Assembly (NCBI RefSeq): GCF_038005225.1
Contig: NZ_JBBOSU010000001.1
Location: forward strand, 3,026,001 to 3,090,000
Reading direction: 5' to 3'
From: Solibacillus sp. FSL K6-1523
Lineage (GTDB): Bacteria > Bacillota > Bacilli > Bacillales_A > Planococcaceae
DNA length: 64,000 nt
The translations under genes were made by a program, and so were the position numbers. The notes under the pieces were generated by a model. It saw only the letters and a program-made list of their open reading frames with translations, did not search any database and had not been told where the DNA came from. Shown here piece after piece: positions 57,214 to 64,000 of this stretch. Every line of letters begins with the position of its first letter. Within the stretch, counting starts at the first letter, position 1.

Positions 57214-58023
57214 ATGAAATACGGTTTTATCGGTTTGGGGAATATGGCCTCAGCAATTATTAAAGGAATGGTCGCAAGTGGTAAATTTGAAGCATCGTCC
57301 ATTTATGGAATTAACCGCTCACAAAAAAAGACAGATACACTTGTACAAATGTATGGTATACAAGCCGCGTCATCTATTGAAGAACTGATACACAATGTAG
57401 ATGTCATCGTCATTGCCGTCAAACCTCAAATGTTTCCCGACGTACTGCCAACAATTAAACAACATTTAACGGACAATCATCTTGTCATTTCTATAGCAGC
57501 AGGAAAATCACTTGATTATTTACAGGAAAGTTTCTTGCCAACAACGCCCGTTTTCCGCGTTATGCCGAACATCAATGCAACAATTGGTGCCTCTACAAGC
57601 TGTTACTCAACACACTCAACTAATGTCGAACAAAAAAATTTAGTTGAGCAATTATTTTCGACTGTCGGAACAATCGTAGAATTACCAGAAAATCTATTTT
57701 CCATTTTTACATCAATCGGTTGCTCTTCTCCAGCATTCACGTACTTATATATCGATTCCCTTGCACGCGCTGCAGTTCGTGAAGGTATGCCAAAACAAAT
57801 GGCGCTTGAAATTGCCGCAAGTTCTGTATTAGGAAGTGCACAAATGGTGTTACAATCCGAAGCACATCCATGGGCACTTATTGATCAAGTATGTTCCCCT
57901 GGTGGTACAACAATTCAAGGTGTGACATCACTTCAAGTAAACCATTTTGAAAGCACAATTTATGATGCCGTAGATGCCGTTACAAATAAAGACGCACTCT
58001 TGCAAAAGGAACGCGTGAAGTAA
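57214..58023 (+). CDS. proC: Pyrroline-5-carboxylate reductase
   Basis: Enzyme of 269 aa for the last step of proline synthesis. NAD(P) motif GFIGLGNMASAII at 4-16; the C-terminal PRR end KQMALEIAASSVLGSAQMV and CSPGGTTIQGV near 228 are typical. In B. subtilis three such genes exist, including comER, so assignment to proC or its paralogue is not certain. The ATG has AAGGAATAAGAA upstream; the gene is isolated and preceded by repeat B. Confidence 0.85.
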   Translation: MKYGFIGLGNMASAIIKGMVASGKFEASSIYGINRSQKKTDTLVQMYGIQAASSIEELIHNVDVIVIAVKPQMFPDVLPTIKQHLTDNHLVISIAAGKSLDYLQESFLPTTPVFRVMPNINATIGASTSCYSTHSTNVEQKNLVEQLFSTVGTIVELPENLFSIFTSIGCSSPAFTYLYIDSLARAAVREGMPKQMALEIAASSVLGSAQMVLQSEAHPWALIDQVCSPGGTTIQGVTSLQVNHFESTIYDAVDAVTNKDALLQKERVK

Positions 58024-58076
58024 AGCAACGAAAATTAAAGCGAATAAATCCCGACTATCTGGGAAATCCCCTATAT

Positions 58077-58115
58077 AAAAACATGCAAAAGCTCATTTTT
58101 GCATGTTTTTTCTTT
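58077..58115 (+). terminator. Terminator after proC
   Basis: AAAACATGCAAAA and TTTTTGCATGTTTT pair around a short loop, with a T-run on the plus strand. Confidence 0.85.
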
Positions 58116-58161
58116 TTTTAAAACAAAAAAACCTCTCAATATTATTTTAATAAAAACACAA

Positions 58162-58190
58162 TTGCTAACTGCCCTACTATTCTATATAAT
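58162..58190 (+). promoter_or_regulatory. Promoter of the carboxyspermidine operon
   Basis: TTGCTA (58162-58167), 17-nt spacer, TATAAT (58185-58190). Confidence 0.75.
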
Positions 58191-58249
58191 CAATCTTGTT
58201 TCGGATTGAAACAAATAAAATAATTTGAGATTTGGAGCGTGACAAGGAA

Positions 58250-59482
58250 TTGGGTAAAGCATTGATTATTGGTGCTGGCGGAGTAGCTAGCGTAGTCGTA
58301 CACAAATGTGTACAAAATTCTGAGGTATTCGAGGAGATTATGATCGCAAGTCGAACAAAATCTAAATGCGATGCTTTGAAGGAAAAATTAGACGGCGGTA
58401 AAACGATTATCCATACTGCACAGGTGGATGCGGACAATACGGACGAACTAATTGAACTAATCAATGGATTTAAACCAGATGTGGTAATTAACGTAGCTTT
58501 ACCATATCAAGACTTAACAATTATGGATGCATGTTTAGCAACAAAGACGCATTATATCGATACGGCGAACTATGAGCCACTTGATACTGCGAAATTCGAA
58601 TATAAATGGCAATGGGCATACAAGGAGCGTTTTGAAGAAGCAGGCATTACTGCACTTCTAGGTTCTGGTTTCGACCCAGGTGTAACAGGCGTATTCACAG
58701 CGCATGCACAAAAGCATCACTTCGATGAAATTCATTACATCGATATCGTGGATGCAAACGGTGGAGACCACGGACTTCCTTTCGCAACAAACTTCAACCC
58801 AGAAATTAACATTCGTGAAATTACAGCGAACGGTCGTTTCTGGAAAGAAGGCGAATGGGTTGAAACGAAGCCTTTAGAATATAAAATGGTATACAACTTA
58901 CCAGAAATCGGCGAAAAAGATTGCTATCTTCTTTACCATGAAGAGTTAGAATCTTTAGCAAAAAACATTAAAGGCCTAAAACAAATCCGTTTTTGGATGA
59001 CGTTTGGCGAAAAATATTTAACTCACTTAAACGTTCTTGAAAACATTGGCATGACATCGATTGAACCAATTGAGTTCCAAGGTCAAATGATTCAGCCAAT
59101 CCAATTTTTAAAAGCGGTATTACCGGACCCTGCAACATTAGGGCCACTTACAAAAGGTAAAACAAATATCGGTTGTATCGTAAGAGGATTAAAAGACGGA
59201 AAAGAAAAAACTTACTACGTTTACAACATTTGCGATCACCAAGAATGCTACCGCGAAGTAGGTTCTCAAGCGATTTCTTACACAACTGGTGTACCTGCAA
59301 TGATCGGTGCTATGCTTGTCATGAACGGCGAATGGCAAAAACCAGGCGTTTGGAATGTAGAGGACTTCAATCCAGATCCATTCATGAATGCATTAAACAA
59401 GTGGGGCCTTCCATGGCAAGAAACAGAAAATCCTGATTTAGTTGATTTAGATTTCACTTCTGAAGCTAAGGTTAAGGCATAA
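58250..59482 (+). CDS. Carboxy(nor)spermidine dehydrogenase
   Basis: Saccharopine-dehydrogenase-family enzyme of 410 aa. The NADPH motif GKALIIGAGGVASVV at the N-terminus and the GSGFDPGVTGVFTAHAQKHHF signature near residue 140 mark it as a carboxynorspermidine dehydrogenase (CANSDH), which condenses putrescine (or diaminopropane) with aspartate semialdehyde to carboxyspermidine. TTG 58250 is the best fit to the family start, with GGAG 12 nt upstream; the upstream TTG at 58232 would add six residues. Overlaps its partner decarboxylase. Confidence 0.85.
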   Translation: MGKALIIGAGGVASVVVHKCVQNSEVFEEIMIASRTKSKCDALKEKLDGGKTIIHTAQVDADNTDELIELINGFKPDVVINVALPYQDLTIMDACLATKTHYIDTANYEPLDTAKFEYKWQWAYKERFEEAGITALLGSGFDPGVTGVFTAHAQKHHFDEIHYIDIVDANGGDHGLPFATNFNPEINIREITANGRFWKEGEWVETKPLEYKMVYNLPEIGEKDCYLLYHEELESLAKNIKGLKQIRFWMTFGEKYLTHLNVLENIGMTSIEPIEFQGQMIQPIQFLKAVLPDPATLGPLTKGKTNIGCIVRGLKDGKEKTYYVYNICDHQECYREVGSQAISYTTGVPAMIGAMLVMNGEWQKPGVWNVEDFNPDPFMNALNKWGLPWQETENPDLVDLDFTSEAKVKA

Positions 59483-60678
59483 TGAGCAGCGTGAAAAATG
59501 AACGCAAGCGACCTATTATGAAAGAAGCACTCGATCAAACAACAGGAATTGATTGGCAAGCTGCCCCTTCCCCTGCATTTGTCGTCGATGAGCGCTTATT
59601 AACTCGTAACTTAGAACTGTTAAAGTCCGTGCAAGACCGAACAGGCTGCGATATTTTATTAGCATTAAAAGGATTTTCCATGTGGTCAACGTTTCCGTTA
59701 GCGAAAAACTATCTTGCAGGAATTACTTCATCTTCTTTATTTGAAGCCCGTTTAGGCTATGAAGAATTTGGCAAAGAAGTACACGCTTATGCCCCTGCTT
59801 ATGCAGAGCATGAAATCGATGAATATTTAACGTATGTTGATCATATTGTGTTCAATTCTTTCGATCAGCTAAATAAATACAAGCAAAAAGTGCAAAATCA
59901 TGAGAAAAACATTTCAATTGGTTTACGTGTTAATCCTGGTTATTCAGAGGTTGAAACACCACTTTATGACCCTTGCTACATCAATTCACGTCTTGGAATT
60001 CCGGTAGAGTCATTTCGTCCGGACGAGCTTGACGGCGTAGAAGGTATTCATTTCCATGCGATGTGTGAGCAAGGCGCGGATGTACTCGAACGCATTCTTG
60101 TCCACTTTGAAGAAAAGTATGGTAAGTACTTACATCAAATGAAATGGATTAACTTTGGTGGTGGCCATCATATTACACGTGAAGGCTATGATGTGGAGCT
60201 TTTAGTAAGCTTAATTAATCGTATTCAAGAAACGTATAATGTAAAAGTTATTTTAGAACCAGGTGAAGCTATTGCATTAAATACCGGCTATTTTGTGGCG
60301 ACAGTACTTGATATTGTCCACAATGGCATGGAGCTCGCAATCATTGATTCTTCTGCAACTTGCCATATGCCAGATACGCTCGAAATGCCTTACCGCGCGA
60401 TGATTATCGGCTCAGGTATGCCAAACGAAAAGCAATATACGTACCGCTTAGGTGGGATGACTTGCCTTGCTGGTGATATTATTGGTGATTATTCATTCGA
60501 TGAACCATTACAACCTGGTGACAAACTCGTCTTTACGGATATGGCACACTATACGATGGTCAAAACGCATATGTTCAATGGGGTAAACTTACCGAGTATT
60601 TGCTCATACAATGACGAGCAAGGAATCAAAGTAATTCGTTCATTCCAATATGAGGATTATCGTAATCGATTGTCATAA
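59482..60678 (+). CDS. nspC: Carboxynorspermidine/carboxyspermidine decarboxylase
   Basis: PLP-dependent decarboxylase of 398 aa, alanine-racemase fold, in the NspC family. LLALKGFSMWS (near residue 55) holds the PLP lysine; FHAMCEQGADV and INFGGGHHITREGYD near 220 are typical. It removes CO2 from carboxyspermidine to give spermidine. The ATG overlaps the stop of the dehydrogenase (TAATG), so both are co-translated. Its stop codon is the first part of repeat copy C. Confidence 0.9.
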   Translation: MSSVKNERKRPIMKEALDQTTGIDWQAAPSPAFVVDERLLTRNLELLKSVQDRTGCDILLALKGFSMWSTFPLAKNYLAGITSSSLFEARLGYEEFGKEVHAYAPAYAEHEIDEYLTYVDHIVFNSFDQLNKYKQKVQNHEKNISIGLRVNPGYSEVETPLYDPCYINSRLGIPVESFRPDELDGVEGIHFHAMCEQGADVLERILVHFEEKYGKYLHQMKWINFGGGHHITREGYDVELLVSLINRIQETYNVKVILEPGEAIALNTGYFVATVLDIVHNGMELAIIDSSATCHMPDTLEMPYRAMIIGSGMPNEKQYTYRLGGMTCLAGDIIGDYSFDEPLQPGDKLVFTDMAHYTMVKTHMFNGVNLPSICSYNDEQGIKVIRSFQYEDYRNRLS

Positions 60679-60705
60679 CTTGATTCCGCCGAGGCGTAAT
60701 TGATT
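60677..60705 (+). repeat. Mosaic repeat, copy C: joined-ends remnant
   Basis: Ten bases AACTTGATTC (60677-60686), identical to the start of copy B, run straight into CGCCGAGGCGTAATTGATT (60687-60705), identical to the end of copies A and B. The whole interior, including the left arm of the terminal palindrome, is missing. It overlaps the nspC stop codon. Confidence 0.75.
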
Positions 60706-60711
60706 TAATAA

Positions 60712-60746
60712 AGGGGGAGATGTTGTTCATTCAACATCTCCCCCTC
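60712..60746. terminator. Bidirectional terminator between nspC and selO
   Basis: GGGGGAGATGTTG and CAACATCTCCCCC pair over 13 bp around a short loop. Serves both converging genes; T-richness is modest. Confidence 0.85.
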
Positions 60747-60752
60747 TTCATT

Positions 60753-62219
60753 TTACGTCCCGCAATAACTTACAAATGGCGGTGTATCATCATTTGGAAG
60801 CTGTGTATATTTTTTATGTTCTGGCTGCAAATGAAATGGATTTGTTAGTACTTGCAACAGCTCCATAAAAGGTGCCGTGTCGCCTTCCACAAACGTTTGA
60901 ATCGCATGCTCTACTTGGTGGTTTCGTGGAATGACGACCGGATTAACCGATTGCATTACTTGCAGTGCTTCTTCTAAAGTAGAACCTTGCTGTGTAATTC
61001 TTGTGAGCCATTTTTGTTCCCATTCCCCAAATTTTGGAGATTGAAAAACAGCTTCATCTGTTCGCTTATTTTCAGATAAGGCACGTAATGTATTCGTATA
61101 ATCGGCTTCATTTTCTTCCATCAAGGCAAGTAATTCATCTACCAATCCCTCGTCTCCTGGATCGGCTGTTAACATCCCTAGCTTTTCACGCATTCCGTTA
61201 TAATAGTACGTTTCATAAATCGATGGGAACTGTTCAATTGTTTTTTGAGCGAGCTGTATTGCCTCGTCTACATCATCATGAATGAGCGGTAATAAACTTT
61301 CTGCAAATCGGGCTATATTCCACCCTGCCATCTGAGGCTGATTGCCGTATGAATAGCGCGACTCTCTATCAATTGAGCTAAATACCGTACTACGATCGTA
61401 GCGGTCCATAAACGCACATGGCCCATAATCAATTGTTTCTCCACTAATCGTCATATTATCGGTATTCATTACTCCGTGAATAAATCCGATGAATTGCCAG
61501 TTCGCAACGAGGGATGCTTGACGATCTAGCACTTCCTCTAAAAATGCTAAATAACGATTTTCAGCCTGCATTAATTGAGGATAGTGACGCATAATCGCAT
61601 AGTCTGCTAATTCTTTTAATGCTTCACGGTCACAAAAGCTCGCTGCATATTGAAATGTGCCGACGCGCAAATGACTTGCGGCAACACGTGTTAGTACTGC
61701 CCCTTCATATACTTGCTCGCGGTAAATTGGTTCCCCCGTTGTCGTAACTGCTAAACTACGCGTTGTTGGGACATGTAATGCAAACATTGCCTCGCTTATT
61801 AAAAACTCGCGCAACATTGGTCCTAAAGCCGCGCGACCGTCTCCACCACGGGAATAAGGTGTGCGTCCCGAACCTTTCAATTGAATATCAAAGCGCGTAT
61901 TATTTTTTGTCACATGTTCCCCAATCAATAATGCACGCCCATCTCCAAGCATATTAAAATGTCCAAATTGATGCCCTGCATACGCCTGGGCTATTTGTGC
62001 CGCATTTTTTGGTATTTGACTTCCTGCAAGTACCTGTGCCCCCTCTTTAAATAACGCATCTACATTTAACTCAAGCTGCTTGGCCAAAGTTCGGTTTAAT
62101 AATAAAATAGCTGGCTCTTCAACCGAATTTAATTGCACTTTGCTATAAAATTCATTAGGTAATTGTAAATAGCTATTCTCAAAATGAAATCCAAAATTTT
62201 CTGTTGTATGATTCTTCAT
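60753..62219 (-). CDS. selO: SelO-type protein adenylyltransferase (YdiU)
   Basis: Pseudokinase-fold enzyme of 488 aa that transfers AMP from ATP to protein Ser, Thr or Tyr (AMPylation). The GSGRTPYSRGGDGRAALGPMLREFLISEAM loop near 114-143 and IHGVMNTDNMTISGETIDYGPCAFMD near 250 are conserved. Bacterial SelO usually lacks the C-terminal selenocysteine of mitochondrial forms; here it ends FVSYCGT, so a Cys is third from the end where animal forms place the Sec. ATG start; no neighbour suggests a target. Confidence 0.9.
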   Translation of the reverse strand: MKNHTTENFGFHFENSYLQLPNEFYSKVQLNSVEEPAILLLNRTLAKQLELNVDALFKEGAQVLAGSQIPKNAAQIAQAYAGHQFGHFNMLGDGRALLIGEHVTKNNTRFDIQLKGSGRTPYSRGGDGRAALGPMLREFLISEAMFALHVPTTRSLAVTTTGEPIYREQVYEGAVLTRVAASHLRVGTFQYAASFCDREALKELADYAIMRHYPQLMQAENRYLAFLEEVLDRQASLVANWQFIGFIHGVMNTDNMTISGETIDYGPCAFMDRYDRSTVFSSIDRESRYSYGNQPQMAGWNIARFAESLLPLIHDDVDEAIQLAQKTIEQFPSIYETYYYNGMREKLGMLTADPGDEGLVDELLALMEENEADYTNTLRALSENKRTDEAVFQSPKFGEWEQKWLTRITQQGSTLEEALQVMQSVNPVVIPRNHQVEHAIQTFVEGDTAPFMELLQVLTNPFHLQPEHKKYTQLPNDDTPPFVSYCGT

Positions 62220-62313
62220 TGTGTCCTCTTTTCTTTTTTCATGCTTTGCCTATTATTATAGCCTCTATTTTGAATTTATCCGTCAAATCTAACTTTTATC
62301 CTTCCGCACACCT

Positions 62314-62346
62314 TATGTTAACTCAATAAAAAAACTAGTTGACAAT
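62314..62346 (+). promoter_or_regulatory. BirA operator 1 of bioY
   Basis: Imperfect inverted repeat TGTTAACT (62316-62323) and AGTTGACA (62337-62344), half-site cores 21 nt apart. This is the layout of a biotin-repressor (BirA) site in Bacilli. It overlaps the promoter -35. Confidence 0.7.
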
Positions 62347-62367
62347 ACTTCTTTTTCCATTTATATT
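62339..62367 (+). promoter_or_regulatory. Promoter of bioY
   Basis: TTGACA (62339-62344), 17-nt spacer, TATATT (62362-62367); the -35 forms part of BirA operator 1. Confidence 0.8.
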
Positions 62368-62368
62368 T

Positions 62369-62399
62369 ACGTTAACCTATTTATTTCATACATTAACAC
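62369..62399 (+). promoter_or_regulatory. BirA operator 2 of bioY (weaker)
   Basis: GTTAAC (62371-62376) and ATTAAC (62392-62397) repeat the same 21-nt offset between half-sites as operator 1, just downstream of the promoter and just before the ribosome binding site AAGGAG (62401-62406). Confidence 0.5.
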
Positions 62400-62412
62400 T
62401 AAGGAGATTACT

Positions 62413-63009
62413 ATGGAAACTGTATCTAGAACTTCTAATTTTAAAACGATCGACCTCGTGTATAGCGCATTGTTTGCTACGCTTATTATGATTGGGGCGA
62501 ACATTACGACGATTGTTCCCTTTTTAGCAATTGGCGGCGTTCCAATTACACTTCAAACATTCTTTGCCGTTTTAGCCGGCTTAGTATTAGGTAGTCGGAA
62601 AGGTGCGATTGCTTGTACCGTTTATATGCTTGTCGGGCTTGCTGGTGCGCCGGTATTTACACAATTTATGGGTGGGTTTTCATATATTTTGAAGCCTACA
62701 TTTGGTTTTGTCGTAACATTTATTTTAAGTGCCTATGTAGCAGGTCTAATTGTAGAGCGTTTCCAAACACGAAAAGCTTTTGTAACAGCCGCATTTATAG
62801 CAACAGCCATTAACTATGTGTTAGGAACAACTTGGCTATATTTTGCTTATAAATTTTGGGCAGCCGCTCCAGATGGTTTTACTTATAAAATGGCATGGTT
62901 ATGGATGTTGCCTCCGATGCCAAAAGATATCGTTTTAGCGATTTTTGCTGGTTTCTTCGCATTCCGCATTCAAAAAACATTGAAAATCATTCCGATTAAA
63001 CAAAAGTAA
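62413..63009 (+). CDS. bioY: BioY biotin transporter (substrate-binding S component)
   Basis: Membrane protein of 198 aa with six helices, the biotin-specific S subunit of an ECF transporter; it uses shared EcfA/EcfT modules encoded elsewhere. The typical VPITLQTFFAVLAGLVLGSRKG near 43-64 and MLVGLAGAPVFTQFMGGFSYILKPTFGFV are present. ATG follows AAGGAG. BirA-type operators lie at its promoter, so biotin probably represses it. Confidence 0.93.
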   Translation: METVSRTSNFKTIDLVYSALFATLIMIGANITTIVPFLAIGGVPITLQTFFAVLAGLVLGSRKGAIACTVYMLVGLAGAPVFTQFMGGFSYILKPTFGFVVTFILSAYVAGLIVERFQTRKAFVTAAFIATAINYVLGTTWLYFAYKFWAAAPDGFTYKMAWLWMLPPMPKDIVLAIFAGFFAFRIQKTLKIIPIKQK

Positions 63010-63047
63010 TATTTCATTCGGCTCCACTTAAACAAAATAATACACAC

Positions 63048-63091
63048 AAAACAGGTGAGGGATCAATAATGTTCCACACCTGTTTTGTTTT
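63048..63091 (+). terminator. Terminator after bioY
   Basis: AAAACAGGTG and CACCTGTTTT pair over 10 bp with a loop of about 19 nt; TGTTTTC follows on the plus strand. Confidence 0.75.
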
Positions 63092-63137
63092 CTCACTAAG
63101 TTGAATCTGCTCTTTATTTTCTCATTTATCGAATGTT

Positions 63138-63146
63138 TGGTATAAT
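63138..63146 (+). promoter_or_regulatory. Extended -10 promoter of the stress protein gene
   Basis: TGGTATAAT at 63138-63146, 27 nt before the ATG; no good -35, in keeping with an extended -10. Confidence 0.5.
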
Positions 63147-63173
63147 GAAAATAATTAAAAGGAGGAATTTTCT

Positions 63174-63620
63174 ATGGCTAACCAATACCAAAATATCGTC
63201 GTAGCAGTAGATGGCTCAAAAGAAGCGGAACTCGCATTTCGTAAAGCAATCGACGTTGCAAAGCGCAATATTGACTCAACTTTACATATTGTTCACGTGA
63301 TTGATACAAGTGTTTCAACAAGCGTTGAGATGTTATATGAAAATATGATTGAACTTGTTCAAAAGCACGGAGAAGTTTTAGTAGAAAATTATCGTACACA
63401 AGCAACTGAAGCTGGCGTTACAAATGTAAATACAGTTATCACTAAAGGTGTCCCAAAATCGATTTTATCCAAAAAATTAACTGACCTTGTAGCCGTAGAT
63501 TTAATTATTTGTGGTGCAACCGGATTAAATTCAGTAGAACAATTTTTAATCGGCTCTAATACCGAAGCAATCGTTCGTCATGCGAAATGTGACGTTTTAG
63601 TCGTTCGTACAGCTGAATGA
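63174..63620 (+). CDS. Universal stress protein
   Basis: UspA-family protein of 148 aa. Starts with YQNIVVAVDGSKEAELAFRKAIDVA, has VHVIDTS near 40, and the ATP-binding end GATGLNSVEQFLIGSNTEAIVRHAKCDVLVVR (G-2x-G-9x-G-S/T). Such proteins rise under stress and starvation. A strong AAGGAGG precedes the ATG. A terminator follows. Confidence 0.95.
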   Translation: MANQYQNIVVAVDGSKEAELAFRKAIDVAKRNIDSTLHIVHVIDTSVSTSVEMLYENMIELVQKHGEVLVENYRTQATEAGVTNVNTVITKGVPKSILSKKLTDLVAVDLIICGATGLNSVEQFLIGSNTEAIVRHAKCDVLVVRTAE

Positions 63621-63633
63621 TTTAGCTTTATTT

Positions 63634-63672
63634 AAAAAGACATTTTGCTTTTATGGCAGAATGTCTTTTTTA
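63634..63672 (+). terminator. Terminator after the stress protein gene
   Basis: AAAAAGACATT and AATGTCTTTTT pair over 11 bp with a 15-nt loop; T-run on the plus strand. Confidence 0.88.
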
Positions 63673-63758
63673 GCACGAAATCCTACAACCTTTTTATTCC
63701 AACTCTATTTACACTATGGTACAATTTCGAAAACATCTAAGCTAAAGGAGACGAAATT

Positions 63759-64000
63759 ATGCCAATGATTTGTTTAGCAACAGAAAAAGATTATTTAGCA
63801 GTGAATGAGCTTGTGAAAGAAGGCCATGATGAACATGTATTACATAGGCCGACTGTTTTTAAAAGTGTTGATGCCGTTATGCCGGAATCTTATTATCACG
63901 AACTACTCGAGGATACAAACAGTACAATTTTCATCGCTAAAAAGGATGGAATTGTCATCGGTTTTGCTGTCATAAGTATCGAATCTTCCCCTCCTTTCCA
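63759..64000 (+). CDS. GNAT-family N-acetyltransferase, partial
   Basis: The window ends in this open frame; about 80 codons are visible. ATG at 63759, 8 nt after AAGGAG. The fragment MICLATEKDYLAVNELV plus FIAKKDGIVIGFAVISIE is typical of GNAT domains (first helix, then strands before the acetyl-CoA-binding motif, which lies beyond the edge). The acetyl acceptor is unknown. Confidence 0.75.
   Translation, partial: MPMICLATEKDYLAVNELVKEGHDEHVLHRPTVFKSVDAVMPESYYHELLEDTNSTIFIAKKDGIVIGFAVISIESSPPF

Overview
The window is ordinary chromosome from an AT-rich, endospore-forming Gram-positive bacterium. The gene order follows the Bacillus subtilis ruv-queA-tgt / obg-spo0B / minCD-mreBCD / folC-valS / hemAXCDBL / lonA-clpX-tig stretch. 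The protein sequences, three secreted cell-surface proteins in a row (one with SLH domains) and the carboxyspermidine route point to Planococcaceae, most like Solibacillus or Lysinibacillus (inference, not tested by search). I see no rRNA, tRNA, CRISPR array, insertion sequence or prophage.

Layout. 0-7.2 kb: comN, spoVB, a YetF-type gene, then the ruvA-ruvB-queA-tgt-yajC operon (minus). 7.3-12.3 kb: a spore-coat pair (safA and a CotS/YutH-like kinase), the niacin repressor niaR, and a sigma factor/PadR/FtsW-like trio. 12.3-25.2 kb: yuxK, pheA, pheB, obg, spo0B, rpmA-prp-rplU with an L21 leader, spoIVFA/B, minCD, mreBCD, radC, maf and a spoIIB-like gene. 25.4-35.5 kb: folC, a divergent pair of ATP-grasp ligases, a GyrI-like protein, a WYL regulator, valS behind a T-box, a chromate-type transporter and a short spoVID. 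35.7-42.1 kb: hemAXCDBL for haem precursors. 42.3-48.4 kb: a surface-protein operon inserted between hemA and engB. 48.7-56.0 kb: yjfB-like, engB, lonA, clpX, tig and a TPR protein. 56.3-64 kb (mostly plus): an unknown protein, proC, carboxyspermidine dehydrogenase and decarboxylase, selO (minus), bioY with BirA sites, a universal stress protein and a partial GNAT acetyltransferase.

Common themes are division and shape (minCD, mreBCD, the FtsW-like protein), sporulation (spoVB, safA, spoVID, spo0B, spoIVFA/B, spoIIB) and protein quality control (lonA, clpX, tig). Compared with B. subtilis, several genes are missing where expected: the nad genes between niaR and safA, comC, lonB and a ysxE at the spoVID locus. 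New genes sit in their place or nearby.

The least explained signal is a non-coding repeat family. A full copy of about 270 bp lies before proC, a second of about 170 bp lies between hemA and hemX, and a third of about 29 bp after nspC seems to consist only of the two ends joined. Two copies share a 43-bp identical end and a two-tier hairpin whose outer stem differs in sequence but keeps its pairing at four positions, which suggests a structured RNA or a structured mobile repeat. The tandem ATP-grasp pair and the sigma/PadR/FtsW trio are the best protein-level candidates for undescribed systems.
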